Below the pieces are notes generated by a model. The model saw only the letters and a program-made list of their open reading frames with translations. It made no database searches and was not told the origin of the DNA. 64,000 bases of DNA, from positions 496,001 to 560,000 of the forward strand of contig JAHQRK010000012.1 of NCBI GenBank assembly GCA_019828595.1, in the 5' to 3' direction. This stretch comes from Aphanomyces cochlioides (lineage: Eukaryota > Oomycota > Saprolegniomycetes > Saprolegniales > Verrucalvaceae). Positions within the stretch are counted from its first letter, which is position 1, and each line of letters opens with the position of its first letter. The translations under genes were made by a program, and so were the position numbers. Of this stretch, positions 40,023 through 52,050 are shown one piece after another.

Positions 40023-43000
40023 CTATCTTCGTTTCTTCCACTTCTCGCGCTTTTCGGTATTGCGCTTGTCTTTCTTCATACGAGGGTCCACGACCTTGAC
40101 CGCGCCCTTGTCGCCCTTCTTGTAGCCCTTCGAGTTGGCAGCAGATCGACCACGGCGAGACACAACGTAGAGCTTGCTTTCCTTCTTGACCTTGGCCGAC
40201 TTCATGGCCTTGTCGATCGCCTTGAGCTTTTCACGAGTCGACATGTCGGGCAAGTTGGCAATGTCGTTGGCCTTCTTCTTGGCAGCCTTGACCTTCTTCA
40301 TCATTTGACGACGCTTGCGAGCACGAGCTTCAGCCACTTTCTTGACTGGTTTCGTTGCAATGTCCATGAATTTTTCCTTCATTTGGTCCATCAAGTGCTT
40401 GGGCACTTGGAGCTGAGGACGGTAATGACGTTCTTCGTCATCGACAAACCAATCTGGCAAGTCCGCAGGGTCGTTCCAGGCATATCTGTTGTACGAGTCG
40501 TCCACCATTTCCTTGGCCTTATGCTTCTTAAGCATCATCGTAGCGATAGCCATTGTGCGAGCTTTGTCTTCCTCATCATAGTCTTCGTGGTCACTGTCAT
40601 ACTGACGGCTGTCCACAACGGGGAGTTCATCATCAGCCTTGACGACTTCAAATGTGCTACTAGCTGACAAAGTGGACGACGAGTTCACAGAGGCGCCCAT
40701 GCCGGCTTTGATCAAAGCTTCCTTTTCTTGCTTGCGTTGCATTTGTTGGGCAGTGAGTGGCTTCTTGGAGTCTTCGACAGGAGCTTCTTCGTCCAAGAAT
40801 CCATCCTCATCGTCAGAGGCAAGCTTGGCCAATTCTTCATCTTCCTTGCGTTGCTTCTTAGCAGCACGACGTTCGTTACGTTCGATTGCTTCCTTGCGCT
40901 TCAAGTGACGCTTTTGTTTGTCAGTCATGGGCATGGCAGGCAATGCATCGCCGTCTTTGTCAACAATAACTTGGGGAAGATCGTCCTTGACATCGTCAAA
41001 CAACTTGTTGCCAGAAAACCAACGAGACGCAACAACACTGGGGCGTTGAGGACGCTTGAGGGACACAACTAAAGGATTGCTGGGCTCTTCGTCGCTTTCA
41101 TCAGAGCTCTACACAGATTCAATCAGCACACGGTTCAGAGTCAGAGGCAAAAATGTCAGACTCCAGTAGGACCCGATGTGCAACCAAGAGCACAAAGGGT
41201 CAGACATGAAGAAGTCAAGGTTGTTCTGCCCATGTTTTGACAACTGAACAAGAGTACGGAAGGACTCGGAACAGATAACACGTCATGGGGAAATGTGCAA
41301 AAGCAACGCATCGTACCTCCTCAGGGTTGATCATCTTTTGGTAAGCTTCTTGATCACCATCGTACATGGCGTGATCTTCAACCAAAGCTTGTCCAGCAAG
41401 AGCTCGTTTGGCAATCTTAGAGCGCTTAACAGCCTTCTTGGTCTTCTCACCATCGCCCTTGCGCGAAATGTAGTCGTCGTACAATTTGTCCATTTGAGAT
41501 TCCAACAATGCGTCATAAGCTTTGTCGTCATCGTCATTGTCGTCATCGTCTTCGTCGAAGGCAGGAGCAACAATTTCATCGTCGCTGTCTTCAGTCGGTG
41601 AAACATAGGCGCCGTCGTCCAAATCAGCTACAATCTTCACACCAATTTTCTTGAGACTGAAGGCTTGACCGTCGTCTGTGAGTTCAATGCCAGCTTCATT
41701 CATTCCCATAGCAGCACGGACTCGTTCTTTCGCTTTCTTTTCGCGTTCCTATCATTCAACGACATCAGTCTTGCGTCCATTAATTCATTGTCAGAAAAGA
41801 TGTATGAGCCACAAACGGTACCGCACTCTCACTGTTTGGGAGAGGGATACAGCTGAAGGATCGAGTTGTTCTAGCTGTTTTCAATAGTCGGTCCGTTCAA
41901 AGACCATATCGATGTTGATGGAGACAAGCGATGTCGAAGCAACACGGACTTTTGGATACAGCAACCAATACACAAAAATATGTAAGACACTCGAGGAAAT
42001 CGTCACAGGCTAGGAACTGCAACTGCTTCTCCAAACATCTCTTCACTCTAGGAGCTTTACGGGGGCGGGAGGGTTAGTCCACGCACTGTCTACAGATGAC
42101 AGCGGCCACTGGGATGACTCCAAATCCATGCACACATATGCATATGCCACTCGTGCTTACCTTCTTCTTTTCACGCTTCTTCTTTGCGAGGACATTGGCT
42201 CGCAATTGTGCGAGTTCTTCACGCACGGCAGCGTTCTTCTCTTCTTCAGTCATTTCCTTTGGTGCAGGTGCTGGAACAATTTCAGTGGCTTCTTCCTCCG
42301 GGGCATCGGCCTTCAAGAGTTCGTCCCGGTAGACTTGCATCTTGGTTCGCCATTTCAACAAATTCTTGAAGTCACCTTTGCCCAAAACCTATCATGTTGC
42401 ATGAGTAAATGGCATAGGATAAGAGGCACTATAAAGCAAAGGATGAGATCAGACAGCACCGGTGTGCGTTGATCGTGCAGTAATCACACTGGCTCCTGGT
42501 GGGTTTTCCCAAAATTAATCGGGCGCCAAGACAACAGAGGATCGTTCACGAGGGGAATTAGATCATCAATTCTCATCCACCATGCAACATACAGACAAGA
42601 ACACAATCATACCTTGAGATCTTCCAAACACGTCTTGATTTCGGCAGTTGTAGCAGCGTGGTCTTTGAACATGTCGTCATCGGGTCCAAACTTGATCGAA
42701 GTTGCGTCCGTCAACATACGAATGGGATCCATTGTAGAAATGAAGTCTCCAACGGTCAAGATGCGTGTGAGAGTAAGACCCAAGGAATCGTCGTAACCTA
42801 AGAAAATAGGAGTCAGTATTTGAAATCGAAAGCTGTGGCATGAAGAAATGTCATAGTTCTCGACAATACTAGCCTTGTAGAGAAGACAAGGCAGTCCTGC
42901 CGCTTGATTTTACTTTTGGCTTCAAGTAGCGCTGGCGTATCGATCGAGTAGTACGATAGCCAGAGACTCTAGATAATGAAGCCGATCCATATAGACATGC

Positions 43001-43728
43001 AACGCACCTTCACGATGACGCTTTTGTTGTCCGTATTTTGGATGGAAAATTGTCAAGCCAGTGTCCTTGTCCTTTTCGAGTTGAGCAAATACATGCTCCG
43101 GATCGAGGAGCTTGGGGTCGATAATGTGTGGTGCCAAATAGTCTTCGCAGACGACGAAAATTTCAGCAGATTCGTTTCGAGAAGACAATGGCTTTGTGGC
43201 GCTGACTTTCTTGAACAATTGCTTGAAAACCCACAAGAGGGAGTTGTAATCTTGCGACCGGAAGACCTTGGAGACAAACGTCGCACCTTTGCCCATCACA
43301 TCAACAGCAAGCTTGAGGGCAACCAATGCCAATTCGTTTTGCACATAAGCGTCCTTCGAGTATTCTGACCCAACGTTGGGAGCACCATCACAGAGTACAA
43401 CATCGGCCGACCAGCTTTGCATTTCTTGTTTGATAATTTGGCGACAGCGTGCAGTTGTAATATCGCATTCGTATGTTTTCACACCTCGAATGGGTCGAAT
43501 CGGTAGGAGATCTATCCCGAGAATAATCGACGAGGCAGGCATGTATTTTGCCGCAACTTGACACCAACCACCTGGCGCAGCACAAAGATCGATACATACT
43601 TTTGCCTTGGAGAGAAAGTCATACTTCTTGTTGATCTGGATCAACTTGAAGGCAGAACGGGCGCGATACCCTTGCTGCCGGGCCAAGTTGTAGTACTTGT
43701 CCTTGTCATGCTTCTTCCGCTTCACCAT
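40023..43728 (-). CDS. SPB1: Spb1/FTSJ3 pre-rRNA 2'-O-methyltransferase
   Basis: Nucleolar AdoMet-dependent methyltransferase for 27S pre-rRNA, needed for 60S subunit assembly. Five exons (43728-43008, 42797-42613, 42388-42161, 41748-41317, 41108-40023) give 883 residues. The N terminus [20 protein letters not shown] with YRARSAFKL contains the first Lys of the FtsJ K-D-K-E tetrad. The AdoMet motif is [16 protein letters not shown]; further tetrad parts are [22 protein letters not shown] and [13 protein letters not shown]. Acidic central segments ([10 protein letters not shown]) and a highly basic C terminus ([20 protein letters not shown], ending EKWKKRR) match the Spb1 C-terminal domain. 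A frame open to 43839 upstream ([16 protein letters not shown]) could encode an alternative N-terminal extension. Introns here are long (about 205-410 bp) compared with 35-60 bp elsewhere. Confidence 0.92.
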
Positions 43729-43848
43729 GACAATTCGAGAATGGATCTTAGCCAGTCGTCTTTCTTCGCGCTCTTCCTGTTGGTCCAACCACTCATATCC
43801 TCTCTTCTGTGAACAGTAATGCCTCTCTCTTGTGAACACTTTGAATCG

Positions 43849-43887
43849 TTTGATTGGTTGATAAATATATTATTTTAACCAATCAAG
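43849..43887. promoter_or_regulatory. Facing CCAAT-box pair upstream of SPB1
   Basis: ATTGG at 43853-43857 and CCAAT at 43879-43883 form the symmetric element TTGATTGGTT ... AACCAATCAA, separated by an AT-only core. It lies about 125-155 bp upstream of the SPB1 start. CCAAT is the binding site of the NF-Y complex, which is conserved across eukaryotes. Confidence 0.6.
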
Positions 43888-44747
43888 TAAAGATGACGGT
43901 TTCAGCAGTTACATCTCTAAAATTAGACCGCACCCTTATGGCTTGAAACAACATTCAAATTGTTACCATGATGAGGTCGATAAAGCACAAGCAATGACGA
44001 AGTCACATATCATCCTAGGAAAGGTCGTACAGTCTATATGAAGACAGTTAGACCAACAACGAGCTTTAGTTATTGAATTTGTGGTCGATAGAATTACAGG
44101 TTTTTGTGTACAGACTGGGATTTGTCATTTGGGGACACAATATGTTCGAAAGTGATCTTAGTGCCAGTCCGTCCAGTGGGCTTCGCGAAAGCAAGAAACA
44201 ACTATGACACTGCTGCTCTCGAGAGCTCAGATCTACGACTTGTTCCACCCATTCTCGATTGGTAGCCTCGTCAACTCTTTGTGGACCTCGTAGACCTTTC
44301 ATCGAACTCCACTCTTAACATGCATATATATTGCTCGACATACCTGTGGCAAACCCGATCATGGGTAAGAATCTTCTTCTCACAAGCTGTGGGGCATCAT
44401 CGAGGGGGTTCATCAAAGAACACGGGTCGCCCTTTGTGATCTTCTGTCGCCACATCAAACGTGTGGTCACAATATTGTATCTGTTCTTGGACCTCTCTGC
44501 TCATCACTATTGGACAGTTTCTTCTATTTTCTACCAATTCTTTAGCTGATAATTTACCGTCGCTGCATTTTTCGACACAATACCGGTCTGTTTTTGTGTC
44601 AAATGGTCCAAATTTACTGTCGACGGCATCCTGTTTCGTGTTTACAGTCGACTGGTGGGGCAACTGTATAATAGTGTATAAATTTTGACAGAAATTTTTG
44701 TGTATACTGTCGTCTGGTGGAGATGCCCTGACATTTTGTTGCCAAGG
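43888..44747. other. Spacer with an unassigned reverse-strand open frame
   Basis: A reverse-strand frame at 44397-44663 (89 codons, containing KCSDGKLSAKELVENRRNCP) and another at 44066-44302 (MKGLRGPQRVDEATNREWVE) look protein-like. They could be exons of one small leftward gene, but I could not find a clean join and recognise no family. A degenerate direct repeat of about 24 bp (CACCAGACGACAGTATACAC and CACCAGTCGACTGTAAACAC, reverse strand) lies between 44640 and 44730. Confidence 0.35.
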
Positions 44748-45500
44748 ATGGTCAAGCAGTTTGCCTTAGGTACGTCAGTCCTTGCGTTGACGTGCCGCGG
44801 TGGAGGTGACGTCTTCATCGTGTGTAGATGCGTTTTGCTTGCGTCAATTCGACGATCCCAACTACAAAGGCACGCAATTGCAGTATGACAAGGCTGCATT
44901 CGAAGCGAAAATCAACGAACTCTTTGAAACAAAGCAATGCGAGCTCGTCGACGGGTGCGTAGTAGAGCTTGTCGCGATGTATATATCTAAGGCTCTTGCG
45001 CAGATATGCCCCATTTTGCAAGCACTTGTTTGTGCCCAATTTCGTCAACGCACGGCTGAGCTCAGCGACAATCACAGAATCCAATGCACATTTACTACAG
45101 AGCGATTACGTCGCGCGCGTTCCAACAGAACTCCCTGTGTACATCTTGACAACTCCTTGCGACCACTGACTTTTGAACTTTTAGGTTGGTCCGATGGTTC
45201 CCCGCCGACAAAGTTACGCCTGGTGTTGCCAAGTACCTCGATGTGATTCTCTACAGCCGCGAACAAATCAATGCGGAAACGCAAGCTACCGGACATGCCC
45301 CCGACACTGTGAACGCCGACGTGCCTTGGGGAATCATCTCGGTCAAGGCGCAAGATGTCCCGCATGAACTTCCTATGAACCCCATCACGATGATGCGAAA
45401 CGCATTGGGCAAAGACCAAGGCGGCTCTGGCGTTCCCCTCGACCGAGACCAATATGCAGCGGCCGTGGCCTACTGGTCCAAGAACGCAGTGATTCAATAG
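44748..45500 (+). CDS. DUF3228-like protein
   Basis: Four exons (44748-44769, 44828-44954, 45004-45138, 45185-45500), all in frame after splicing, give 199 residues. Conserved-looking segments include RQFDDPNYKGTQLQYDKAAF, CELVDGYAPFCKHLFVPNF (formed across the second intron), LPVLVRWFPADKVTPGVAKY and LDVILYSREQI. This matches what I recall of the DUF3228 family of unknown function, present in bacteria, algae and stramenopiles; the family label is from memory. It is soluble with no signal peptide. The very short first exon (22 bp) is unusual. The stop lies 10 bp from the stop of the convergent EF-hand/WD40 gene. Confidence 0.6.
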
Positions 45501-45510
45501 ATGCTGCTCG

Positions 45511-48500
45511 TCATTGCTGCCAGGCATGAGCCAGTTTCATGTGGTAACTCAACACGGATTGCGATGTCGACGTCGTTGGTCCTTTGGTTCGTGGCTGCAC
45601 GTTTGTTTCTTGGCGCATGTCGACGAGCGGTGGCAGCATCAAGAGCTTTTGCTTGTCGGGGTGTCGACCGGCATGCTTGGCTGCAGTTGCGACCTGCTTG
45701 GTGTGGTCGTCGTTGTGCTGGTAATGCAACGTTGGCATCGACGCGGATTTCTCGAGAATGCCTTCGACCGTCTTGATCGTCCGCTTCTTTCGCATGACGC
45801 CATGTTGTCCATGCGTCACTTGACTCAATTTTCCAATCTCATGCAGCACAGCATCTACTTGCAAGTCAGTCTTCCACCTACAATCCCGTCATGGTGTATA
45901 CCTAGAGGTGCATCGGTCAAGGTGGCATCTTCTCTTGCTTTGGCTTTCTTGGCCGCAAGTTGCGCCAATGTGTCGTAGCGGCTGCTCGTCCGCGGTGTGC
46001 TGATGGACGATGGCCTCGCTGATGTGCTCCGTGGAGCTCGTTGCGCTTGATTGTCCGTCTTGACCAGATTGGGTTTGCGCGTTGCGTCGACAGTACGAAG
46101 ATGACGAAGCAATGTCTTCGCTTGATCTGCTTGCCGTTGCTGTCGCCGCGTTGCGTCCACTGGCACTCGCCACGGCTCATGCACTAGAAAGAACGTTTTA
46201 AGCCAGGGAAGATACAAAATGGAGACGTGCCTGGATGCCGCCGCGTTGCAAAGTAGTCAAGCGTGCCTTGGGCTTCACCGTCGACGCTCCATGCAAAGAT
46301 CTTTCCCGACGTGATGCAGGTCAGAAGTGACCAAACTGTCGCCGTGCACTCAACCTTGGCCAGTCTTGAAATCGCGCCGTCGAGATGCCAGCAGAGATCC
46401 GACGTCACTGCTTCCGGCGGTGTTGTCGCGTTGCCAAGCTTGGCCGACCGCACAGATTTCGCCAGTGCATCCCATGCGACATTCGAGTGCGTATGCCGCG
46501 ACGTTTCTTGCTCTGGAGACGCATCTTGGTCGGCAGGAAATTCTGCAGAGGTGTCTTCAAGACCAGCAGAGATACAAGCTTGATGGCTCAATGACCACCG
46601 CGAGATGCGACCACCTTCGTCCCCTGCAAAGATAAACATCCCAGGCGCTTCATCAGCCTACGACATGTTCATTCCTTGTCGGCATTGAATGCGCGGCACT
46701 TGCCTGTCGAGAACCGACCAATATCGTCGTGCTAGCTGCCTTGGAAGGCTGCTGTAGATGGAAGACACATCTAATCCACCAAGTCATTGGCATGAAGGCT
46801 CAAGGGGATTCGAGTCGCACCGGAATGGAGATTGCAATGACCAGACAAACACATCGCCAGAGCTTAATCCAGCCACGAGACCTCTGAACGTGTCGAAGAA
46901 GGCGACGCAGTGGATTTCAATCGTCGGATCTGGCGCGACACAAGTCCCGACGAGCGCCGCCGTGTGGAAATCCCACACGTGAATATGGTTCTCCTACGCC
47001 ATAGCATTAAAGCAGCTTTCTTCTGGGGTTCACGCACGGCGACAGCTCCCGTCACGGTCGTGACTGTGGCAAAGAGTCCCCACGCGTTGCTGGCAACGCT
47101 CGACGCTAGATCAATCTCAACATTCGACAGACTTGGCACGGCCGCGATCTACGCGATGTCGTCCATCAAAACTTGCTGGAGATGATGAAGTTCTTCTCAC
47201 TGTTTGACGGCGGGACGGCTGTGGTTTGACAAACCGAAGCGAGCGTAGCAACACCGACAGCGGCGCACCAGCGTACGGAACGTAATATCCCTGCGCGCTG
47301 TTTTCATCGCAAACATGGAGCGTCGAGTCCATCGCGGTGGAAATGACGCATTTCGCCGACGCAACGTAGACGAGTGATGTGATCTATCGCGACTTGCATG
47401 AGCCACGACGCGAATGTGGCATGGACGTACGGCTTGATCGTGTGGATCTAATTCCTTCATGACGTTGCCGTTGATGAGATTCACGACGAGGAGATGGCCG
47501 CTATCGTCGCCAACGATGAGTTTGCGCTCGCGGTCGTCCAAGCACACGGCTGTGACGCTCTTTTGCTCGCCGTGGCATTTCACCGGCAAGTCATACGTCT
47601 TCTTGACATTCCCCGAGACGATATCCCATAGAATAAGCCGCCGATCTACCGCGACATCACACGAAAGTCATACAAGGATCGCGAGTACATGTGACGCCGA
47701 CAACAACATGGAACGTCGTGTTGAAATCCAAAAAGACAAAATCTTCCCGCTCTCGAGCGAGCGTGTAGTCGTGGAACTCGATGGTTTTCCCAGCGCCGAG
47801 GAGCAATGCATCCGTTTGTGACGTCGCGGGCCACACGAGCTGCGTGCGAAGGACATTGACATGTGTCGTGTGGAACACCTAGCGCTCTTTGGATGGACAT
47901 TGCCCTTGAGGATGGAGCTGTACCTGAAGGCACGACCAGTTTGTGGTCGCCCACACTCGAAACGTGCCGGATTCGTCCGACGAGACGAGATGACTCTCCG
48001 TGTCCACCGCCGTGATCGCACACAACTAGGAAAGACAAGCTAATCAAGGGGTTCAAGGGAGAGTGTACGGCTGCGTGATGGCCACATAGAGTTTGATCCA
48101 AGTGCCCTGCGTCCAATTCATCGAGGTGCCAAATCTACAAGTCACAGTGAGCGATCGCCGAGAGGCGGCACGACCAGCACTTCCATCGTGGTTTCCTCAG
48201 CAAAGGAATAATGGCCAATGCTCGCCAAGTAGTGAAACTTGACCGAGTACACCAACGCCTTGACGCCTACACCGTCGCGACAGACGTGGATTTCATGCGC
48301 AGCACGAGCTCTACCTTTTTCATGTGCATCCAAGACGACGGCGGTCTCGGCATGACTCTTCTTGGCGACATCGTGGATTGTGATCGTGCCGTCGAGCGAG
48401 CCAAGGGCTAGAGCTGACCGAGTCGATCGCTTGAGCACGCAAACGCACGACACGTGCTTCGTCGTGACGTCAAGAGGGACACGGTTCAACGTTGCAATGT

Positions 48501-49380
48501 CGAATGCAGCGACGTACGTCGTTTGCTTGTTGGTATATGTCGACTGTGTCGTGGTCGCAAGGAGCAGCTGGTGCGTGGGCACCCACGCAAGACGTTCTTG
48601 GCCCACAGCCATCTCGATTCGATGGAGCGGGATGGGATTGTACAGCCTCGCGACGTCCCATAACGTGATGCAACCTGTCGTCAAGACGGACGAGATGGCG
48701 AGCGCAGACCGTGTTGGAATGTCCTCGATGTGCAAGATCTAGGATGGAGTCAAGTCAATCTAGCGGCGTGGTCAACTTGATGTGCTTGGTACGCCGTGTG
48801 GAGCCGAATGGCCGAGGCAAACCGCGGCTCTGCGTCGCGGTGGACGTCAAACAAGTAGACGTGGACGACATCCATGGCATGTTCAAAGTAAGCGAGCGCT
48901 TGCCGTCCTTGGAGGACGATGATCTGTTCAATGTACGAGTGATTCGCAACGACGGGCTGGATCGTGTTGATCGCGCTGCCTTTGAAGACGAGCGGGCTGT
49001 ACAATTTGGCCGACGCTTGCGCGCTGATTGCCTCCTCCGCTTTGGCAATCCCGGCGTCGACGATGTATCTAATGAAGATGCCGTGAGCTCCATGGAAGAG
49101 AGCGCGAGCTAGACCCTGCAAACTCATCCCATTCAAGCTCCCCGTCGCCATTGACGTCGATCGTCTCGTACAGCTCAATCACGCTCATGACGAACGTCAA
49201 CTAGAGTGAAAAGCGCGTGAGAAATCCCAGCAGAGAGTCCAGTGGACCAACCTCATCGACGATGTGCTCATGGAGGCATTTCATCATGATGTAGACAAAC
49301 TCGTCGAGCTTGAGGGGCCGCACAAACTTGGCCTGAAGGCGTTTGACGTCGTCCGTGCTGAGGACCATCATGACATCCAT
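45511..49380 (-). CDS. EF-hand plus WD40-repeat protein, many short introns
   Basis: Reverse strand, from ATG at 49380 (first exon 49380-49252) to the stop at 45511-45513, with well over ten exons. The N terminus reads MDVMMVLSTDDVKRLQAKFV, and the second exon contains a canonical EF-hand loop, DVNGDGELEWDEF (about 49130-49170). Long WD40-type sequence follows: ALAISSVLTTGCITLWDVAR, SALALGSLDGTITIHDVAKK, VTAVCLDDRERKLIVGDDSG, RGLVAGLSSGDVFVWSLQ and FIFAGDEGGRISRWSLSHQ. The C-terminal exon (MQVDAVLHEIGKLSQVTHGQ...) is basic and probably unstructured. Animal EF-hand/WD40 proteins of this layout (WDR49/WDR64 group) are linked to cilia, so a flagellar role in zoospores is plausible. Exact exon borders, and whether a short exon precedes 49380, are unresolved. 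Confidence 0.6.
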
Positions 49381-49703
49381 GGTCGCTCCTCCCTTTCCGC
49401 GGCGCCGCCACCTCGAAATCTAACTTTAGCGCACGCGATTGAAACGCTAAAAGCAAGGCAACCAACCATGGAACTTCCCCAAGTCACATGCACACTCCAA
49501 GCGATCGATCTCGTCCATCTCAGCACGTTGATCGTGAACTGACTGCGGGATGATTCTGGCAAGAACTGACAACAAAACCCTCAGTCACGACCGAGAGAGA
49601 GAGAAGACCAGAGAGGAGGACGACGGCGACCAGGGCGGGCCGAAATGAGAATCGCCAAGCACCCTAGATCAAGCCAACAGCTATCTCCACCCACTGGACG
49701 AAC

Positions 49704-50100
49704 ATGGATGGCCATCTGGAGCTCGATCAATCATGCTGCCTCACGCAGGTGAAACCCCAACGCCATGAATCTCCCATCAGCGAAACAAGCGCATCGCAAG
49801 CTGCGATAGATTCATCGAACGCTCGCGGCATCTCCACCGTGCGTGCGCTGCACGGCATGCCGTTCCATACCCACCATGGATCCACGATCGCAGACTTGGA
49901 TCTTTTTCCAGAGACAGTGGCCTTTATACGTGGATACGGATGACCGCGACGGTGGGTAGAAGAACGGAGTGGATTCCTCCTTTGGATGCGGGAAAGCACT
50001 CGGACGTTTCTCGATGCGAAGCGGATCTTTTCGCGAAAGATTCCATGACGAACAACGTGGCGTGTCCAACATGCCACTCCGCATGGCATCCACAAAATGA
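49704..50100 (+). CDS. Small hypothetical protein (two-exon model)
   Basis: Frame from ATG 49704 reads MDGHLELDQSCCLTQVKPQR ... GMPFHTHHGSTIADLDLFPE. Removing a GTGGCC...TAG intron (about 49917-49969) gives a continuation, NGVDSSFGCGKALGRFSMRS then FRERFHDEQRGVSNMPLRMA, ending at TGA 50098-50100. About 114 residues. No family recognised. It is divergently arranged with the EF-hand/WD40 gene. Other frames through the same DNA are also open, so this model is tentative. Confidence 0.35.
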
Positions 50101-50159
50101 CCAACTAGGCATCGACTTGTTCGATATTTTCACGACGGAAACCGACACTCGAGGCGTGG

Positions 50160-51775
50160 ATGATGCGTGGCCTCGCCTGTATCGCGTGGATCTGTCTTGC
50201 AGCTGCCGCAGTGACCACGGTTGACCTGCATGCGATTCTGGACGCGGAAATCGAAGCCGTGGAGTCGGTGATTGCGCTCCATCGACGCAAATTGTCGCTC
50301 TTGGAGCGCCAATCTACCAACTCGACGACCATGTCGTTGGCATCATGGCAGCCGATGGCGCGACCACAGCCTAGCTTTGAGTCCATTGTCGTGGAGAGAG
50401 CGAACCATGTCTTCAGTGGTGATGTGGTTGCAATCCAGTGGCTCTCGTGGCAAGTGCATACACCAGGACGACGGCGCAAGCTTGGCCATGTCGACATGGA
50501 TCTCATCGAGTTTTTCGTGACCGCGATGGCGAAAGGACGTCTTGGCTTCTACGACCCACGGACGTTTGCCCTCATGTGGGAACTCCAAACCAACTTGACC
50601 TCCATTGCGTCGATTCATCACCTCGCCGACACGGCGTCGTCACGATGTGTGTTGGCTCTGGCTACCTCTGATGGCACTGTTGCGGTCTACTCCATGCTGA
50701 TCTATCAAGATGGAAGACTTCGTGTCGGCGAACTTCCGCGCCCGCGGGCGTCGATCGAACGACCTCTGTGCTCGCTACGACCATCGACTCGTTCCCTCCC
50801 GTCGTTCAGAAACTTGTGGCTCCCATTGACAACCACACGGCCATCTCCCAATGGTTTGCATCTTGACGTCACGCTGCTCTTTGAGCTACCGACGCATGAG
50901 CCGTCCACAGTGCTCCTTCTCCAAGCCAATTACGACGTCCACGTCGTCGTCGGAGGCACATTGAGTGGATACCTCGCCATCTACAATCGAAATGGAGAGT
51001 GCGTCGTCCACCGTCACTTGGCGCATCCTATTCGCGCGATGGCTGGATTGCTCGGCGGGAGCTTTGTGTACACGGCTGGCAAGAACGTCGCCATCATGCA
51101 CGCCACCAAGTGGGATCAACCCGACCAGATCTGTCCAGGCTCTGTGCATGACATCGTCAGCCTCGCTCGGGATCTCCACAAGACATCGACATTGTACGCT
51201 GGAACGAGCGCTGGCACTGTGCTTGTCTTCCGTCTGTACCGCTCGTCTGGCGCCCAAAGCTCCGTTTGTTCCGTCCAGCATCAAGCCGCAGCCGAGTCAA
51301 ACGTCAATTCTAGCCATCACGTCGTACTGAGCTCGACCAAGCGCTTCTTTGCTGGCGTATTGGGGCAGACGCTTGTAGCTTACGAGTGGATGGATGGGGG
51401 TCAAACGTGGCGTCAACTCTTCGAGTCCCCCACGCCGCCCAACACACTGGCGTGGATGATCAAAGGGACGACACAAGACGCAGGTCTTGTCACAGCAACT
51501 CGAAGCACCAACGGATCGTTGGCCGTTGTTGTGTATGAATGCCTCGTGGAGCCCGACAAGGCAAGCTACGACATTTCCGGCATGCGTGCTCCACTCATGG
51601 TACCACACACATGTTTCATATCCGAGTGCGATCTTTGCTGTAGGTCATTTTTGCCGGTGGATTCATCGTGTGGCAAAAATACAGAAAGAAGGCAAAGGCG
51701 GGCCATCATGTCGACGAAGAGGAAATCCTCCGGCTGGCACGCCACCTGGAGCGGCAGGAGAACTCGCGAGGATGA
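50160..51775 (+). CDS. Signal-peptide beta-propeller protein with single C-terminal membrane helix
   Basis: Two exons (50160-51599, 51644-51775) give about 523 residues. The start MMRGLACIAWICLAAAAVTT is a signal peptide. A helical stretch follows (LHAILDAEIEAVESVIALHR), then WD/PQQ-like blades: FFVTAMAKGRLGFYDPRTFA, VLALATSDGTVAVYSMLIYQ, VHVVVGGTLSGYLAIYNRNG, LYAGTSAGTVLVFRLYR. Splicing out the 44 bp intron creates a hydrophobic segment and tail, VIFAGGFIVWQKYRKKAKAG then HHVDEEEILRLARHLERQEN. This is a type I topology: lumenal or extracellular propeller, one membrane helix, short charged cytosolic tail. Without the intron the frame runs into unrelated sequence. No exact family recognised; ER or plasma membrane are both possible. 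Confidence 0.65.
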
Positions 51776-52050
51776 CGGTCGCTGCTCCCAAGATAGATAT
51801 ACACCTACAAGTAATCCTCAAGAATCCAGCATATTCCGTCCCCCCCATGAGAATGACGCGGTCCAAACGAGGGTTCGAAATCGAATCCGTCAAAAAGACT
51901 CTGCGATTGCTTCAATTTTTCGGTCGGTTGTTCGTTCGTCAGGTCGTCGGTTCGTTGTCGTTGGCTTTCTCCAATCGTGTGAGCGTGCCACGTCATGCCA
52001 CGATTTTTCAGCCAATCAGAGGCTGCCAAGTCGAATCGACACATTCCATC
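51776..52050. promoter_or_regulatory. Promoter region of the F-box gene
   Basis: CCAAT boxes at 51971-51975 and 52012-52016 (GCCAATCAGAGG) lie 75 and 35 bp upstream of the start at 52051. The forward frame of the F-box gene is open through this spacer, but it shows no conserved protein features here, so I take the ATG at 52051. Confidence 0.45.

Noticed and set aside
46757..46830. A GGATTCGAGTC-like T-loop suggesting a tRNA
   Set aside because: No matching acceptor stem, D-arm or anticodon arm; the stretch is coding sequence of the WD40 gene on the other strand.
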